Shown here in pieces: positions 24,708 through 34,610 of a stretch of 64,000 nucleotides of DNA (position 1 is the stretch's first letter; each line of letters starts with the position of its first letter). Below the pieces are notes generated by a model, which saw only the letters and a list, made by a program, of their open reading frames with translations, had not been told where the DNA came from and did no database searches. This DNA comes from Nocardia sp. NBC_01327 (GTDB taxonomy: Bacteria; Actinomycetota; Actinomycetes; Mycobacteriales; Mycobacteriaceae). Made by a program: the position numbers and the translations under genes. The stretch covers positions 1,178,001 through 1,242,000 of the forward strand of contig NZ_CP108383.1 in assembly GCF_035958815.1 (NCBI RefSeq), in the 5' to 3' direction.

Positions 24708-25541
24708 TTACGCTCCCAACTCGATCGGTGCACCGACGAGGGAGCCGTACTCGGTCCAGCTCCCGTCGTAGTTCTTGACGTTCTTGTGGCCCAGCAGCTC
24801 CTGCAGCACGAACCAGGTGTGCGAGGAACGCTCGCCGATGCGGCAGTAGGCGATGGTCTCCTTCTCGCCGTCCAGGCCCGCTTCCTTGTACAGGGCAGCC
24901 AGGTCCGCATCGGACTTGAAGGTGCCGTCCTCGTTCGCGGCCTTGGACCACGGCACGTTGATGGCGGTCGGGATGTGGCCGGGACGCTGCGACTGCTCCT
25001 GCGGCAGGTGAGCCGGGGCCAGGATCTTGCCGGAGAACTCGTCGGGCGAGCGCACGTCGACCAGGTTCTTGGTGCCGATGGCGTTGATGGCCTCGTCGCG
25101 GAACGCGCGGATGGTCAGATCCTGCTCGCTCGCCTTGTAGGCGGTGGCCGGGCGGACCACGACATCCTTGACCAGCGGGCGGCCGTCGAGCTCCCACTTC
25201 TTGCGGCCACCGTCGAGCAGCTTCACGTCCTGGTGGCCGTACAGCTTGAAGTACCAGTAGGCGTAGGCCGCGAACCAGTTGTTGTTGCCGCCGTACAGCA
25301 CCACGGTGTCATCGTTGCCGATGCCGCGGGTGGAGAGCAGATCGGAGAACTGCTCGCGATTGACGAAGTCGCGACGGACCTGGTCCTGCAGATCCTTCTT
25401 CCAATCGAGCCGGACAGCACCCTCGATATGGCCCAGGTCGTAAGCCGAGGTGTCCTCGTCGACCTCTACGAGGACGACTCCGGGCGTGTTCAGGTTCTCT
25501 TCGACCCAGTCTGCGGAGACCAGGACATCGGAGCGAGCCAT
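24708..25541 (-). CDS. cysA2: Thiosulfate sulfurtransferase (rhodanese)
   Basis: 277 residues, two rhodanese domains. The catalytic loop in the second domain is CRIGERSSH (Cys near residue 233), the pattern for thiosulfate as sulfur donor. The first, inactive domain has VLYGGNNNWFAAYAYWYFKLYG. Matches CysA2/SseA of mycobacteria. Middle of an operon: poly-Cys leader, DUF4395, cysA2, DUF1416. AAAGGAAC ribosome site. Expression is expected to rise when charged Cys-tRNA falls, through the leader. Confidence 0.94.
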   Translation of the reverse strand: MARSDVLVSADWVEENLNTPGVVLVEVDEDTSAYDLGHIEGAVRLDWKKDLQDQVRRDFVNREQFSDLLSTRGIGNDDTVVLYGGNNNWFAAYAYWYFKLYGHQDVKLLDGGRKKWELDGRPLVKDVVVRPATAYKASEQDLTIRAFRDEAINAIGTKNLVDVRSPDEFSGKILAPAHLPQEQSQRPGHIPTAINVPWSKAANEDGTFKSDADLAALYKEAGLDGEKETIAYCRIGERSSHTWFVLQELLGHKNVKNYDGSWTEYGSLVGAPIELGA

Positions 25542-25568
25542 GTTGTTCCTTTCGAGGTGGTGCCGGGG

Positions 25569-26054
25569 TCAGGCGTTGGAATTGGCGGAGGTCGGCACGG
25601 TCTTGAACCGTGCGACGAGGGGGTAGATCTTGCAGCCCAGGCAGATGCCGAAGGCCGCATTGAGGAAGGCCGCGAACAGGGCGAAACCGGTGAAGATCGC
25701 ACCGGCGACCGGGCTGCCGGCCGCGAATCCGATCACGCCGAGCACCGCGAACAGCAGGCCGACCAGCTGCGCGAACCGCAGCGGCGCAACAGGTTCCAGC
25801 TCAGCGGGCGGACCCACGCGCGGCGCGACCAGGGCGCCGTAGATGCGGCCGTACGGACTGCGCCGCGGACCCCATGCCGCGCCGAGTCCGAACACCACGG
25901 CCTGTACGGCCAGCAGCACGGCGGCGGCGGGAACGGAGAAGGTGGCGATGATCAGTACCAGCACCAATACGCCGGTGGTGATCCAGGCGGCGAAACGCGG
26001 GCCGCGGACATCGACCTGCCCGGCGGGCGGCCTGGTGGGATTCGGGTTCGACAT
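25569..26054 (-). CDS. DUF4395 membrane protein
   Basis: 161 residues from ATG at 26054 with AGGAG upstream. Four helices: about 26-46, 50-66, 95-115 and 117-135. The end FGICLGCKIYPLVARFK carries the conserved CxGC-type motif of DUF4395, a family often linked to thioredoxin-like and sulfurtransferase genes. First structural gene after the cysteine leader, 27 bases before cysA2. Confidence 0.88.
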   Translation of the reverse strand: MSNPNPTRPPAGQVDVRGPRFAAWITTGVLVLVLIIATFSVPAAAVLLAVQAVVFGLGAAWGPRRSPYGRIYGALVAPRVGPPAELEPVAPLRFAQLVGLLFAVLGVIGFAAGSPVAGAIFTGFALFAAFLNAAFGICLGCKIYPLVARFKTVPTSANSNA

Positions 26055-26130
26055 GCGTAACTCCTGCGCGATGAGGTCTATCGGTCATTTCGCCGGAGGA
26101 TCGAGACGATCTCTCACACGGCGGACACAC

Positions 26131-26172
26131 CCGGTCGGCGCGAAGAAAAGGGGAACGCGAAAGGCCGACCGG
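26131..26172 (-). promoter_or_regulatory. Hairpin directly after the poly-Cys leader ORF
   Basis: CCGGTCGGC (26131-26139) pairs perfectly with GCCGACCGG (26164-26172); the latter touches the leader stop codon at 26173. A ribosome on the last codons would block this stem, as needed for a cysteine-responsive attenuator. Confidence 0.6.
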
Positions 26173-26259
26173 CTAGCGGCACAGGCAGCAACAACCACCG
26201 AGCCGGCACAGGTCAACTGTGCGGCGTCGGGTGAGCATCAGCTCGAGGTTGGTTTGCAC
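26173..26259 (-). CDS. Poly-cysteine leader peptide of the cysA2 operon
   Basis: 28 codons if started at GTG 26259, or 21 from ATG 26238. The end of the peptide is D-L-C-R-L-G-G-C-C-C-L-C-R, five Cys in eleven residues. A -10 element TAAACT (26272-26267 on the minus strand) lies 7 bases before the GTG, so the mRNA is probably leaderless and begins at this codon. Short poly-Cys leaderless ORFs upstream of cysA2 are known in mycobacteria as cysteine-responsive attenuators; this is the equivalent. A hairpin abuts its stop. Confidence 0.85.
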   Translation of the reverse strand: MQTNLELMLTRRRTVDLCRLGGCCCLCR

Positions 26260-26266
26260 GAGAGGA

Positions 26267-26294
26267 AGTTTACCCAATTTTCGGGGGAAATTGG
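26267..26294 (-). promoter_or_regulatory. Leaderless promoter and inverted repeat of the cysA2 operon
   Basis: The -10 TAAACT (26267-26272) is flanked upstream by a perfect 7-bp inverted repeat, CCAATTT (26274-26280) and AAATTGG (26288-26294), covering the -35 zone. This is a candidate operator for a sulfur regulator; no regulator gene is nearby. Confidence 0.6.
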
Positions 26295-26315
26295 ACCCGG
26301 GGTCCGTAATACTGG

Positions 26316-26771
26316 TCACTCGGATTTGCCGGATCCCGCCAATTCGGCCAGTGACCTGCGCAAATCGGGCGCCTTCGGAACGCCGGCGATTCGGAACCTT
26401 TCCTGTCCTGCGGCGTCCAGCAGGAAAGTCGTCGGCAGTGACAGCACGTTCAGCGCGCGCGCCAGCGCCGGATTCGCATCGATATCCACCTCGAGGTCCA
26501 GCGGGGGAGCCTCGGCCGTGGACAGTTCGGCCACCACATTCGCGACCACCCGGCGCACGGCCGCGCACGGGCCGCACCAATCCGCGGAGAAGTGCAGCAC
26601 CGTGGGACGACCGGCGAGCACACCGGCGTCGGAAAGCAGTGCGGAGCGGGGGCTTTCGGGCACGACCACCGCGGGTGCGCTGTCTCGGACGCGACCCTCG
26701 TTGCGGCGCACCATGATTCCGATACCCGCGGCGGCCACGAGTACGACGGCGAGCACTCCGAGCGCGATCAC
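26316..26771 (-). CDS. Membrane-anchored thioredoxin-like protein (ThiX type)
   Basis: 151 residues from GTG at 26771, overlapping the lmeA stop by four bases. One N-terminal helix (IALGVLAVVLVAAAGIGIMV) anchors a thioredoxin fold with the active site SADWCGPCAAVRR near residue 65 and the cis-Pro SLPTTFLLD. It would reduce or sort disulfides, probably at the membrane. Corresponds to Rv0816c. Transcribed with lmeA, upstream of but separate from the cysteine operon. Confidence 0.88.
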   Translation of the reverse strand: MIALGVLAVVLVAAAGIGIMVRRNEGRVRDSAPAVVVPESPRSALLSDAGVLAGRPTVLHFSADWCGPCAAVRRVVANVVAELSTAEAPPLDLEVDIDANPALARALNVLSLPTTFLLDAAGQERFRIAGVPKAPDLRRSLAELAGSGKSE

Positions 26772-27718
26772 GGCTGCTGCAATCTGTCCAGATCGACGGT
26801 CACATCGCTGCCCTTGCCCTCCACCACGATCTGGCCGCCGCTGGCCTCCACCTTCTGCGGGTGCACGCCGAAGGGCAGGTCGCGGGTATCGATGGTCCGG
26901 GTGAACAGCGCCAGCACCCGGGCCTTGTCCGATTCGGGAATCACGGTGACGGGCGAGGCGTCGCTGGTCTGGGTGGCGGCGCCGGGCCCGCGATAGATAT
27001 CGGTGGCGGTGATGCGGACCTGATCGTCGACCAGCCGCAGATCCGCCAGCACGCTCACGGTCTCACCCTTGGTGCCCGGCACCGCGGGAATGTCGGAGTC
27101 CGACAGCGGAATCGTGCCGTTCAGAATGATCGCGCCCGCGGTGGTCATGCCGGAACCGCCGGAACCGCCGGTACCGTCGGACTTGTCGGCGGGCGGGCCG
27201 AACACCTGCAGATTGGGAATCTTGAACAGCCGTCCCAGTTCGACCGGTTCGATCCGCATGCGCGCCTCGACCTGATCCACCGGAACGCCGCGCACCTGCC
27301 CGTCGACCAGATTGCGCAGCGAGAGATGCACGCCCTTCAGATTCGCCTCGACCATGATCTCGCCCGGAATATCGGGCCGCATGGCACGCGCGCGAATGTC
27401 GACGTTCTTGTACTCGTCGTCGAGCGCCTGGGCCGTGAACGGGAATCCGTGGATGGTGACCTCCGGATCCGCGCTGAGATTCGAACCGTCGCGGAGCAAC
27501 CGTGACACCCGGTACTCGGAATACGCCGCCACCCCGAAGTCGAGCACCACGGCCAGCCCCGCCAGGCAGAGCAGCGTAATGATCAGCCGCCGGAAGGCCA
27601 TTCCGCGCAGCCCGCCGCGCCGCGACTCCGGCCGGCGCACGGGAGCCGCGGCGGTCTCGTCGAGGACCGGCGGCTGGATGCGGGGCTGGGTTTCGGGCGT
27701 GCCCGGTGAGTTACCCAT
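26768..27718 (-). CDS. lmeA: LmeA-like DUF2993 phospholipid-binding protein
   Basis: 316 residues. A Pro/Arg-rich cytoplasmic start of about 45 residues, one helix (LIITLLCLAGLAVVLDFGVAAY), then the DUF2993 domain (G-F-P-F-T-A-Q-A-L, K-G-V-H-L-S-L-R-N-L, TAQA/VSVLADLRLVDDQVRI). The homologue in mycobacteria (Rv0817c) is LmeA, a periplasmic protein needed to elongate the mannan of lipomannan. Nocardiae make related lipoglycans, so the same role is likely. A Gly/Ser insert near residue 190 (GTGGSGGSG) is likely a loop. Confidence 0.82.
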   Translation of the reverse strand: MGNSPGTPETQPRIQPPVLDETAAAPVRRPESRRGGLRGMAFRRLIITLLCLAGLAVVLDFGVAAYSEYRVSRLLRDGSNLSADPEVTIHGFPFTAQALDDEYKNVDIRARAMRPDIPGEIMVEANLKGVHLSLRNLVDGQVRGVPVDQVEARMRIEPVELGRLFKIPNLQVFGPPADKSDGTGGSGGSGMTTAGAIILNGTIPLSDSDIPAVPGTKGETVSVLADLRLVDDQVRITATDIYRGPGAATQTSDASPVTVIPESDKARVLALFTRTIDTRDLPFGVHPQKVEASGGQIVVEGKGSDVTVDLDRLQQP

Positions 27719-27965
27719 ACGGGCACATTATCTTCCGCCGCCCCGGGCGACGACAGATGTGCCCGTCGCCGAGCGCCGAGGCGGCCCTTCTCGAGGGCGC
27801 GCTGTGTGATCTCTGAATAGCCAGAGGCCGATACGCTGCCCGGATTGCGTGGCTGTCGGTCCGGACGCGCTAATGTAGCAACCGACTTACCTGTGATAAC
27901 CAGCATGGAGTCGTGGCATACAGAGCAGTTGCCACACACATGCCAGATGGGATGGAGGGCCCTCC

Positions 27966-28730
27966 ATGGAGCTGCTCCTGCTGACCTCCGACCCCAACCC
28001 CGAGGCGGTGCTGCCGTCGCTCGCGTTGCTGCCGCACCATGTGCGGCCTGCGCCGACCGAGGTGGCGTCCCTGCTCGAGGCCGGTTCCGCCGATGTAGCG
28101 CTGGTCGATGCCCGCACCGATCTGGCCGCCGCGCGCGGTCTGTGTCGTTTGCTGGGTAGCACCGGATCGTCGGTGCCGGTGGTAGCGGTGCTCACCGAAG
28201 GCGGATTGGTTGCGGTGAACGCGGACTGGGGACTGGATGACATCCTGCTGCCCGGGACGGGTCCGGCCGAACTGGACGCCCGCCTGCGACTGCTGGTCGC
28301 ACGCAACGGTGGCGCCGCCAGTCCGGAGAACACCGGCAAGATCACACTCGGTGAGCTGGTGATCGACGAGGGCACGTACACCGCCCGGCTGCGCGGTCGC
28401 CCGCTCGACCTCACCTACAAGGAATTCGAGCTGCTGAAATACCTCGCACAGCATGCCGGCCGGGTCTTCACCCGCGCTCAGCTGCTGCAAGAGGTGTGGG
28501 GCTACGACTTCTTCGGTGGCACCCGCACGGTGGACGTCCATGTGCGACGGCTGCGCGCCAAGCTCGGCAGCGAATACGAATCGCTGATCGGCACGGTCCG
28601 CAATGTCGGCTACAAGGCGGTGCGCCCGGCGCGTGCGAGCGGTGCGAAGAGCGAGGCGCCCGCGCCCGCCTTTCCCGAGTCCGACGGCACCGATGACTCC
28701 GAATTGACCTCGGCGAACGGCATTATCTGA
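27966..28730 (+). CDS. glnR: GlnR-type OmpR-family response regulator
   Basis: 254 residues. Receiver domain 1-115 with VALVDARTD as the aspartate region but without the usual acidic cluster, as in GlnR, which acts without a histidine kinase. The winged-helix domain (130-225) reads [24 protein letters not shown] and [18 protein letters not shown]. GlnR controls nitrogen assimilation in actinobacteria. Next to mshD as in M. tuberculosis (Rv0818-Rv0819), and its TGA overlaps the mshD ATG. Confidence 0.88.
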   Translation: MELLLLTSDPNPEAVLPSLALLPHHVRPAPTEVASLLEAGSADVALVDARTDLAAARGLCRLLGSTGSSVPVVAVLTEGGLVAVNADWGLDDILLPGTGPAELDARLRLLVARNGGAASPENTGKITLGELVIDEGTYTARLRGRPLDLTYKEFELLKYLAQHAGRVFTRAQLLQEVWGYDFFGGTRTVDVHVRRLRAKLGSEYESLIGTVRNVGYKAVRPARASGAKSEAPAPAFPESDGTDDSELTSANGII

Positions 28731-29626
28731 TGATTTCCAGCACCGGCCGGCTGTCCCCCGAGACCGCGGCGGAGGTGCGGGGAGTCCTGGAGCGGGCCAC
28801 GGCCGCGGACGGCGTCGCGCCGGTCTCGGAGCAGGCGGTGCTGTCCCTTGCCACCGACTCTCCGGCGCAGCATCTGGTGGAGCAGTGGGACGGCGCGGTC
28901 GCCGGGTACGCGAATGTGACTCCGGCGCACGGGGAACACCCCGCCATGGCGGAGGTCGCGGTCGATCCGCGCAGCCGCCGGCAGGGCCTCGGCGCGGGAC
29001 TGGTCGCTGCCGCACTGGCCGCCGGCGGCCCGGAGACCCGCGTGTGGGCGCACGGCAATCTGCCGCCCGCGCAGGCGGTCGCGGCCCGGCTCGGACTGCG
29101 GGTGGCGCGCGAACTCTGGCAGATGCGACGCGATCTGGCTACTCCTGAGTTACCCGAACTGGTGGTTCCGGCCGGACTCGAATTGCGTACCTACGCGGGG
29201 CCTTCCGATGATGCCGAGATCCTGCGCGTCAATGGCGCGGCCTTCTCCTGGCATCCGGAACAGGGCGCCTGGACCGAGCGTGATGTCGAGGCACGGCGCG
29301 CGGAATCCTGGTTCGATCCCAAGGGCCTGTTCCTCGCCTTCGATCCGGCCGATCCCGGCCGCATCCTCGGCTTCCACTGGACCAAGGTGCATTTCGACGA
29401 GGACCCGCATATCGGTGAGGTCTACGTCGTCGGCGTCGACCCGCAGGCGCAGGGTCGCGGGCTGGGACGCCTGCTCACGCTGGCCGGTCTGCACTACCTC
29501 CGGGACCGCGGACTGGGTGCCGTGCTGCTCTATACCGAGGCCGACAATGCGGCCGCGGTGAATACCTATACGAAGCTCGGGTTCGGTCCGGCCCATGTGG
29601 ACGTGGCCTACGCGGCGGGCTCGTAA
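28730..29626 (+). CDS. mshD: Mycothiol synthase
   Basis: 298 residues in two GNAT domains. The C-terminal domain has the acetyl-CoA loop VGVDPQAQGRGLGRLL and L-Y-T-E-A-D-N; the N-terminal one has VDPRSRRQGLGAGL. It acetylates Cys-GlcN-Ins, the last step of mycothiol synthesis, the main thiol of actinobacteria. Translationally coupled to glnR. Confidence 0.95.
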   Translation: MISSTGRLSPETAAEVRGVLERATAADGVAPVSEQAVLSLATDSPAQHLVEQWDGAVAGYANVTPAHGEHPAMAEVAVDPRSRRQGLGAGLVAAALAAGGPETRVWAHGNLPPAQAVAARLGLRVARELWQMRRDLATPELPELVVPAGLELRTYAGPSDDAEILRVNGAAFSWHPEQGAWTERDVEARRAESWFDPKGLFLAFDPADPGRILGFHWTKVHFDEDPHIGEVYVVGVDPQAQGRGLGRLLTLAGLHYLRDRGLGAVLLYTEADNAAAVNTYTKLGFGPAHVDVAYAAGS

Positions 29627-29707
29627 CCAGTCCCCGTCCCGCTCACCGGCATGCTCTGCAACGATGCGGCAAATGTCACATATCGTGCAGTGCAATCGCG
29701 CCGGGTT

Positions 29708-29729
29708 GTTCATCTCCAGTTCACCTTCC
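29708..29729 (+). promoter_or_regulatory. Pho-box-like direct repeats upstream of pstS
   Basis: GTTCATC-TCCA-GTTCACC-TTCC: two 11-base units matching the GTTCACC(N4) consensus of actinobacterial phosphate regulators (PhoP/RegX3), about 150 bases before pstS. A third, weaker unit follows (CAGGTCCAGTT). It predicts induction at low phosphate. Confidence 0.75.
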
Positions 29730-29876
29730 CAGGTCCAGTTGGCTACCAGCCGCCCTTACGTTTCTTTTGGGCAGCATTCAGCTGCCTGGTGCGCTAGTTC
29801 GCAGCGAACAGCCGCCACATCACGCCCGTCCGACCGTTGAGGGGTCGAACGTGCAACGTGATTCCCGGAGGAATTG

Positions 29877-30995
29877 GTGAATCTCAAGCGCAGCAGCGCC
29901 CTGCTCGGCGTGTTGGCAGTGGCCAGCACCCTGACCCTGTCCGCCTGTGGCAGCGATAACAACGACTCGTCCACGGGCGCCTCGAAGATCGACGTCGCCT
30001 GTGGCGGCAAGTCGGCTCTCAAGGCCAGTGGTTCGACCGCCCAGAAGAACGCGATGGACCGTTTCGTCGCCGCCTACGAGGCCAATTGCAGTAGCGCCAA
30101 GCTGGACTACACCGCTTCCGGTTCCGGTGCGGGTGTGAACGAGTTCATCGGCGGCCAGACCGATTTCGCCGGCTCCGACTCGGCGCTGAACCCCAAGGCC
30201 GGCGAGCCCGACAAGGCCGCCGCCCGCTGTGGCAGCCCGGCCTGGAACCTGCCGACCGTTTTCGGCCCGATCGCGGTCGCCTACAACGTGCCCGGCATCG
30301 ACGACCTGGTCCTCGACCCGCCGACCATCGCGAAGATCTTCGACGGTGAGATCAGCACCTGGGACGACGCCCACATCAAGGCGCTGAACACGGCCAAGGC
30401 CGACAAGCTGCCGTCGGACAAGATCGGCGTGGTCTTCCGCTCCGACGAGTCCGGCACCACCGACAACTTCCAGAAGTACCTGGAGTCGGCCGGCGGCTGG
30501 ACCAAGGGCACCGGCAAGGCGTTCCAGGGTGGCATCGGCGAGGGCGCCAAGGGCAGTGACGGCACCTCGGCCGCGATCGCGAACACCAAGTTCACGATCA
30601 CCTACACCGAGTGGTCCTTCGCCAAGGCGCAGAAGCTCTCCAGCGCTCGCGTGCTGACCGCCGCGACCTCGAACGACCCGAAGCCGGTCGACCTCACCTC
30701 GGAGACCGCCGCCAAGGCGATCGACGCGGTCAAGGTTTCCGGCCAGGGCAACGACCTGGTGCTGGACAACAGCTCGATCTACAAGCCCACCACCGGTGGC
30801 GCCTACCCGATCATGCTGGCCACCTACGAGATCGTCTGCTCCAAGTACAGCGACGCGGACACCGCGAAGGCTGTCAAGGCGTTCCTGACCTCGGCAGTGG
30901 GCAACGGCCAGACCGGTCTGGCGGATGCCGGCTACGTGCCGCTCCCGGACTCGTTCAAGACCAAGCTCACCACCGCGATCAACGCCATTTCCTGA
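29877..30995 (+). CDS. pstS: Phosphate ABC transporter substrate-binding lipoprotein
   Basis: 372 residues from GTG at 29877 with CGGAGG upstream. Signal peptide and lipobox LTLSAC give a lipoprotein. Phosphate-binding loops are visible: [20 protein letters not shown] and [16 protein letters not shown]. It captures inorganic phosphate for PstCAB. First gene of the pst operon. Confidence 0.96.
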   Translation: MNLKRSSALLGVLAVASTLTLSACGSDNNDSSTGASKIDVACGGKSALKASGSTAQKNAMDRFVAAYEANCSSAKLDYTASGSGAGVNEFIGGQTDFAGSDSALNPKAGEPDKAAARCGSPAWNLPTVFGPIAVAYNVPGIDDLVLDPPTIAKIFDGEISTWDDAHIKALNTAKADKLPSDKIGVVFRSDESGTTDNFQKYLESAGGWTKGTGKAFQGGIGEGAKGSDGTSAAIANTKFTITYTEWSFAKAQKLSSARVLTAATSNDPKPVDLTSETAAKAIDAVKVSGQGNDLVLDNSSIYKPTTGGAYPIMLATYEIVCSKYSDADTAKAVKAFLTSAVGNGQTGLADAGYVPLPDSFKTKLTTAINAIS

Positions 30996-31018
30996 TCGAC
31001 TGATCTGAGAAAAAGACG

Positions 31019-32083
31019 ATGACCGTGCACGACGAAAAGTCCGCGACGGGCCTGTCCGAAACGACCGGCCCGTCGGCGGACCGTGCCCAGACGCCGGGGG
31101 ATACTGCGATCATGTCGACCGAACCCAGCACCACACCGGCCACTGGGCGCAAGGCCCCCACGAAGTACGGTGCGGAGTTCGCATTCCGCTCGGCGGCCAC
31201 GGCCGCCGGCGGAGTCATCGTCGCCGCGATCGCATTGATCGCCCTGTTCCTGCTCATCCGGGCCTGGCCCTCGGTGATGGCGAACAAGGCGAACTTCTTC
31301 ACCACCTCCGAGTTCAATACCTCGGATGCGAACAATCTGAAGTTCGGTATCAAGGACCTGTTCATGGTCACGGTGCTGAGTTCGCTGTTCGCACTGGTCA
31401 TCGCGGTGCCGATCGGTGTCGGTATCGCGTTGTTCCTGACGCAGTATTCGCCGAAGGTGCTGGCACGTCCGTTCTCCGCGGTGGTCGATCTGCTGGCGGC
31501 GGTGCCGTCGATCGTGTTCGGTCTCTGGGGATTTCTGATGCTGGCTCCCAAGCTGGAGCCGGTGCAGACCTTCCTGAACGACAACCTGAGCTGGTTGTTC
31601 CTGTTCAAAGACGGTGATGTCAGCATTGCCGGTGGCGGCACCATCTTCACCGCGGGCATTGTGCTGGCGGTGATGATCCTGCCGATCATCACCTCGGTGA
31701 GCCGTGAGGTGTTCGGTCTCACACCGCGTTCGCAGATCGAGGCGGCGCAGGCGCTGGGCGCCACCAAGTGGGAGGTCGTGCGGCTGACCGTGCTGCCTTT
31801 CGGCCGCTCCGGTGTGATCGCGGGTTCCATGCTCGGCCTCGGCCGTGCGCTCGGCGAGACCATCGCGGTGCTGATCGTGCTGCGCACCTCGGCCCAGGCC
31901 GGTAAGTGGTCGCTGTTCGACGGCGGCTACACCTTCGCCTCCAAAATCGCCTCGGCCGCTTCGGAATTCAGCTCGAAGCTGCCGACCGGTGCGTACATCG
32001 CCGCCGGCTTCGTGTTGTTCGCGCTGACCTTCGTGGTCAATGCACTGGCCCGGCTGGTGGCCGGCGGGAAGGTGAACGGATGA
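31019..32083 (+). CDS. pstC: Phosphate ABC transporter permease PstC
   Basis: 354 residues from ATG 31019; an internal ATG at 31112 would remove a 31-residue polar start. Six helices and the EAA loop ([23 protein letters not shown]). Its stop overlaps the pstA ATG by four bases. Forms the channel with PstA. Confidence 0.95.
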   Translation: MTVHDEKSATGLSETTGPSADRAQTPGDTAIMSTEPSTTPATGRKAPTKYGAEFAFRSAATAAGGVIVAAIALIALFLLIRAWPSVMANKANFFTTSEFNTSDANNLKFGIKDLFMVTVLSSLFALVIAVPIGVGIALFLTQYSPKVLARPFSAVVDLLAAVPSIVFGLWGFLMLAPKLEPVQTFLNDNLSWLFLFKDGDVSIAGGGTIFTAGIVLAVMILPIITSVSREVFGLTPRSQIEAAQALGATKWEVVRLTVLPFGRSGVIAGSMLGLGRALGETIAVLIVLRTSAQAGKWSLFDGGYTFASKIASAASEFSSKLPTGAYIAAGFVLFALTFVVNALARLVAGGKVNG

Positions 32084-32979
32084 CCGCCACACTGGACAAG
32101 CCGGTCAAGGCTCCGACCTTCCGGCATGTCAGCCCCGCCCGCCGCATTCGGAACAACCTGGCCACCGGTGTGGTGTGGTTGTGCTTCCTGCTGGCGCTGG
32201 TGCCGCTGCTCTGGGTGCTCTACACCGTCATCGACAACGGCTGGCACGCAATCGCTTCGCTCGACTGGTGGACGAAGTCGCAGAAGGGCGTGCTGCCGGA
32301 ACAGAGTTCGGGCGGTGTGTACCACGCCATCTACGGCACCATCGCGCAGTCCGCGGTGGCCGCGGTCATCGCGGTGCCGCTGGGCATTATGGCCGCGGTC
32401 TACCTGGTCGAATACGGTCGCGGCTGGCTGGCCAAGACCACCACCTTCATGGTGGACATTCTGGCCGGTGTGCCCTCGATCGTGGCGGCGCTGTTCATCT
32501 TCGCGCTGTGGATCGGCACCTTCGGGTTCCCGCAGAGCGCCTTCGCGGTGTCGCTGGCCCTGGTGCTGCTGATGCTGCCGGTGGTGGTGCGCAGCACCGA
32601 GGAAATGCTCAAGCTGGTGCCGGACGAATTGCGCGAGGCCGCGTACGCGCTCGGAGTTCCGAAGTGGAAAACGATCGTGCGCATCGTCATTCCGACCGCC
32701 GCGCCTGGCATGATCAGCGGCATGCTGCTGGCCGTGGCGCGCGTCATGGGCGAGACCGCACCGGTGCTGGTGCTGGTCGGCTATTCCAAATCGATCAATT
32801 TCGATCTCACCAACGGCAATATGGCTTCGCTCCCGCTGCTCATGTACCAGGAGCTGGCCAATCCGGAGCCGGCCGGCCGGGCCCGGGTCTGGGGCGCGGC
32901 GCTGACGCTGATCCTGATCATCGCGCTGCTGTACCTGGCCGCCGCCGGGGTCAACAAGCTGCTCACGCGGAACCGATAG
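32080..32979 (+). CDS. pstA: Phosphate ABC transporter permease PstA
   Basis: 299 residues from ATG at 32080 inside the pstC stop (ATGA). Six helices; EAA loop [30 protein letters not shown]. Partner of PstC. The pstB gene follows 18 bases later. Confidence 0.96.
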   Translation: MTATLDKPVKAPTFRHVSPARRIRNNLATGVVWLCFLLALVPLLWVLYTVIDNGWHAIASLDWWTKSQKGVLPEQSSGGVYHAIYGTIAQSAVAAVIAVPLGIMAAVYLVEYGRGWLAKTTTFMVDILAGVPSIVAALFIFALWIGTFGFPQSAFAVSLALVLLMLPVVVRSTEEMLKLVPDELREAAYALGVPKWKTIVRIVIPTAAPGMISGMLLAVARVMGETAPVLVLVGYSKSINFDLTNGNMASLPLLMYQELANPEPAGRARVWGAALTLILIIALLYLAAAGVNKLLTRNR

Positions 32980-32997
32980 AGCGAACGGAAAAGACTG

Positions 32998-33774
32998 ATG
33001 GCCAAGCGGATCGATCTCAAAGACATCAACATCTACTACGGCAAGTTCCACGCCGTCTCGGATGTGTCGCTGACCGTGCTGCCGCGTTCCGTGACCGCGT
33101 TCATCGGTCCGTCGGGCTGCGGTAAGTCCACCGTGTTGCGCTCGCTGAACCGCATGCACGAGGTGACGCCGGAGGCGCGCGTCGAGGGCGCGGTGCTGCT
33201 CGACGGCGAGGACATCTACGGCGCGACCGTGGATCCGGTCGGCGTGCGCCGCACCATCGGCATGGTGTTCCAGCGGCCGAACCCGTTCCCCACCATGTCC
33301 ATTCGCGACAATGTGGTGGCCGGGCTCAAGCTGCAGGGTGTGCGCGGCAAGAAGGAGCTCGACGAGGTCGCCGAGCGCTCGCTGCGCGGCGCCAACCTCT
33401 GGAACGAGGTCAAGGACCGGCTGGACAAGCCGGGCGGCGGACTGTCGGGTGGTCAGCAGCAGCGTCTGTGCATCGCGCGTGCCATCGCGGTGTCCCCGGA
33501 TGTGCTGCTCATGGATGAGCCGTGTTCCGCCCTGGACCCCATCTCCACGCTCGCGATCGAGGATCTGATCTCCGAGCTGAAGAAGGAATACACGATCGTC
33601 ATCGTCACGCACAATATGCAGCAGGCTGCGCGCGTGAGTGATCAGACCGCCTTCTTCAACCTCGAGGCGCAGGGCAAGCCCGGTCGCCTCATCGAGATCG
33701 ACGAGACCGAGAAGATCTTCTCCAACCCGTCGACGAAGCAGACCGAGGACTACATCTCCGGCCGTTTCGGCTAG
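32998..33774 (+). CDS. pstB: Phosphate ABC transporter ATP-binding protein
   Basis: 258 residues. Walker [10 protein letters not shown], signature [14 protein letters not shown], Walker [14 protein letters not shown] and the His-loop [14 protein letters not shown]. The C-terminus DYISGRFG is typical of PstB. Drives phosphate uptake. In M. tuberculosis the phoU homologue follows directly; here 6.5 kb of other genes come first. Confidence 0.97.
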   Translation: MAKRIDLKDINIYYGKFHAVSDVSLTVLPRSVTAFIGPSGCGKSTVLRSLNRMHEVTPEARVEGAVLLDGEDIYGATVDPVGVRRTIGMVFQRPNPFPTMSIRDNVVAGLKLQGVRGKKELDEVAERSLRGANLWNEVKDRLDKPGGGLSGGQQQRLCIARAIAVSPDVLLMDEPCSALDPISTLAIEDLISELKKEYTIVIVTHNMQQAARVSDQTAFFNLEAQGKPGRLIEIDETEKIFSNPSTKQTEDYISGRFG

Positions 33775-33797
33775 GAGGTTTCCGCCTCCGTACTCAT

Positions 33798-33831
33798 GCG
33801 CTGCCCCGGGCTCCACAGCCCGGGGCAGCGC
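33798..33831. terminator. Perfect 15-bp hairpin between pstB and gntR
   Basis: gcgctgccccgggct (33798-33812) pairs with 33817-33831 around the loop CCAC. It lies between two convergent genes and likely serves both strands; no T-run. Confidence 0.75.
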
Positions 33832-33874
33832 TGTGTCACGGCCTGTGCGGCAAGGGTTTCCGGTGCGGGCTGCT

Positions 33875-34561
33875 TCAGTCGCGGACGGCGGCGAGCATGC
33901 GCTCCTTGCCGGAGAGAATGTGGGCCTCCATGAGGCTGCCGACGGCCGCGGCATCGGCGTGCGCGAGCCGGTCGAGGATTTCGGCGTGCTGGCAGTTCGA
34001 GGTGTGCCGCGCGGTTTCGGTTTCCAGGCCGTGGCGGCGGAACAGATGTAGTTCCTTGGAGACGTCGCCGTAGAGCTCGATCAGGCGCGGATTACCGGAC
34101 AGCGCAACAAGATCCCGATGTAGCTCGACATTGCGGGGGTAGTACTCGTCGACCAGGGGAACGGCGTCGTCGAGCCGGGAAACCTTGCCGCGCAGGGCTT
34201 CCAGTGCCTCCGGCGTGGCCCGTTCGGCGGCCAGCCGGCCCGCGAGACCGAAGAGCGTGGCGCGAATGTCGTAGAGCTGGGCGGCTTCGTCCACGGAGAT
34301 CTCGCGCACGAACATGCCGCGGTTGGTGCGGAATTCGACGAGGCGGCCGTATTCGAGCTGCCGCAGCGCCTCGCGGACCGGGCCGCGACTGGTACCCAGC
34401 TGCGTGGCGAGCGCGGACTCGTTGACGCGGTCGCCGCCGCGTAGCTCACCCCGGATGATCATCTGCTCGAGTTCTCCGGCGATCAGCTGGAGCAGCGAGG
34501 TGGCCTGGCGCTCGGCCACTCGCTGTTGCAGGGCGTTGATCGCCTCCACGTGCTCGGTCAT
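33875..34561 (-). CDS. GntR-family transcriptional regulator, FadR/FCD subgroup
   Basis: 228 residues from ATG at 34561. The winged helix covers about 15-80 (GDRVNESALATQLGTSRGPVREALRQLEYGRLVE); the helical FCD domain has D-I-R, H-R-D-L-V-A-L and HAEILDRLAHAD, whose Asp/His residues bind metal and ligand. It is divergent from the sugar-acid operon and a perfect inverted repeat lies between them, so it should repress that operon and itself. A longer reading to 34615 runs through the operator and is rejected. Confidence 0.9.
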   Translation of the reverse strand: MTEHVEAINALQQRVAERQATSLLQLIAGELEQMIIRGELRGGDRVNESALATQLGTSRGPVREALRQLEYGRLVEFRTNRGMFVREISVDEAAQLYDIRATLFGLAGRLAAERATPEALEALRGKVSRLDDAVPLVDEYYPRNVELHRDLVALSGNPRLIELYGDVSKELHLFRRHGLETETARHTSNCQHAEILDRLAHADAAAVGSLMEAHILSGKERMLAAVRD

Positions 34562-34610
34562 GGACTCCACTCGCTTGCCGCACCGACAGATCGGAACGAA
34601 TTTTCGCATA

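Noticed and set aside
31927..33954. 675-codon minus-strand frame across pstA/pstB
   Set aside because: Antisense to two clear pst genes, with His/Arg/Gln-rich composition.
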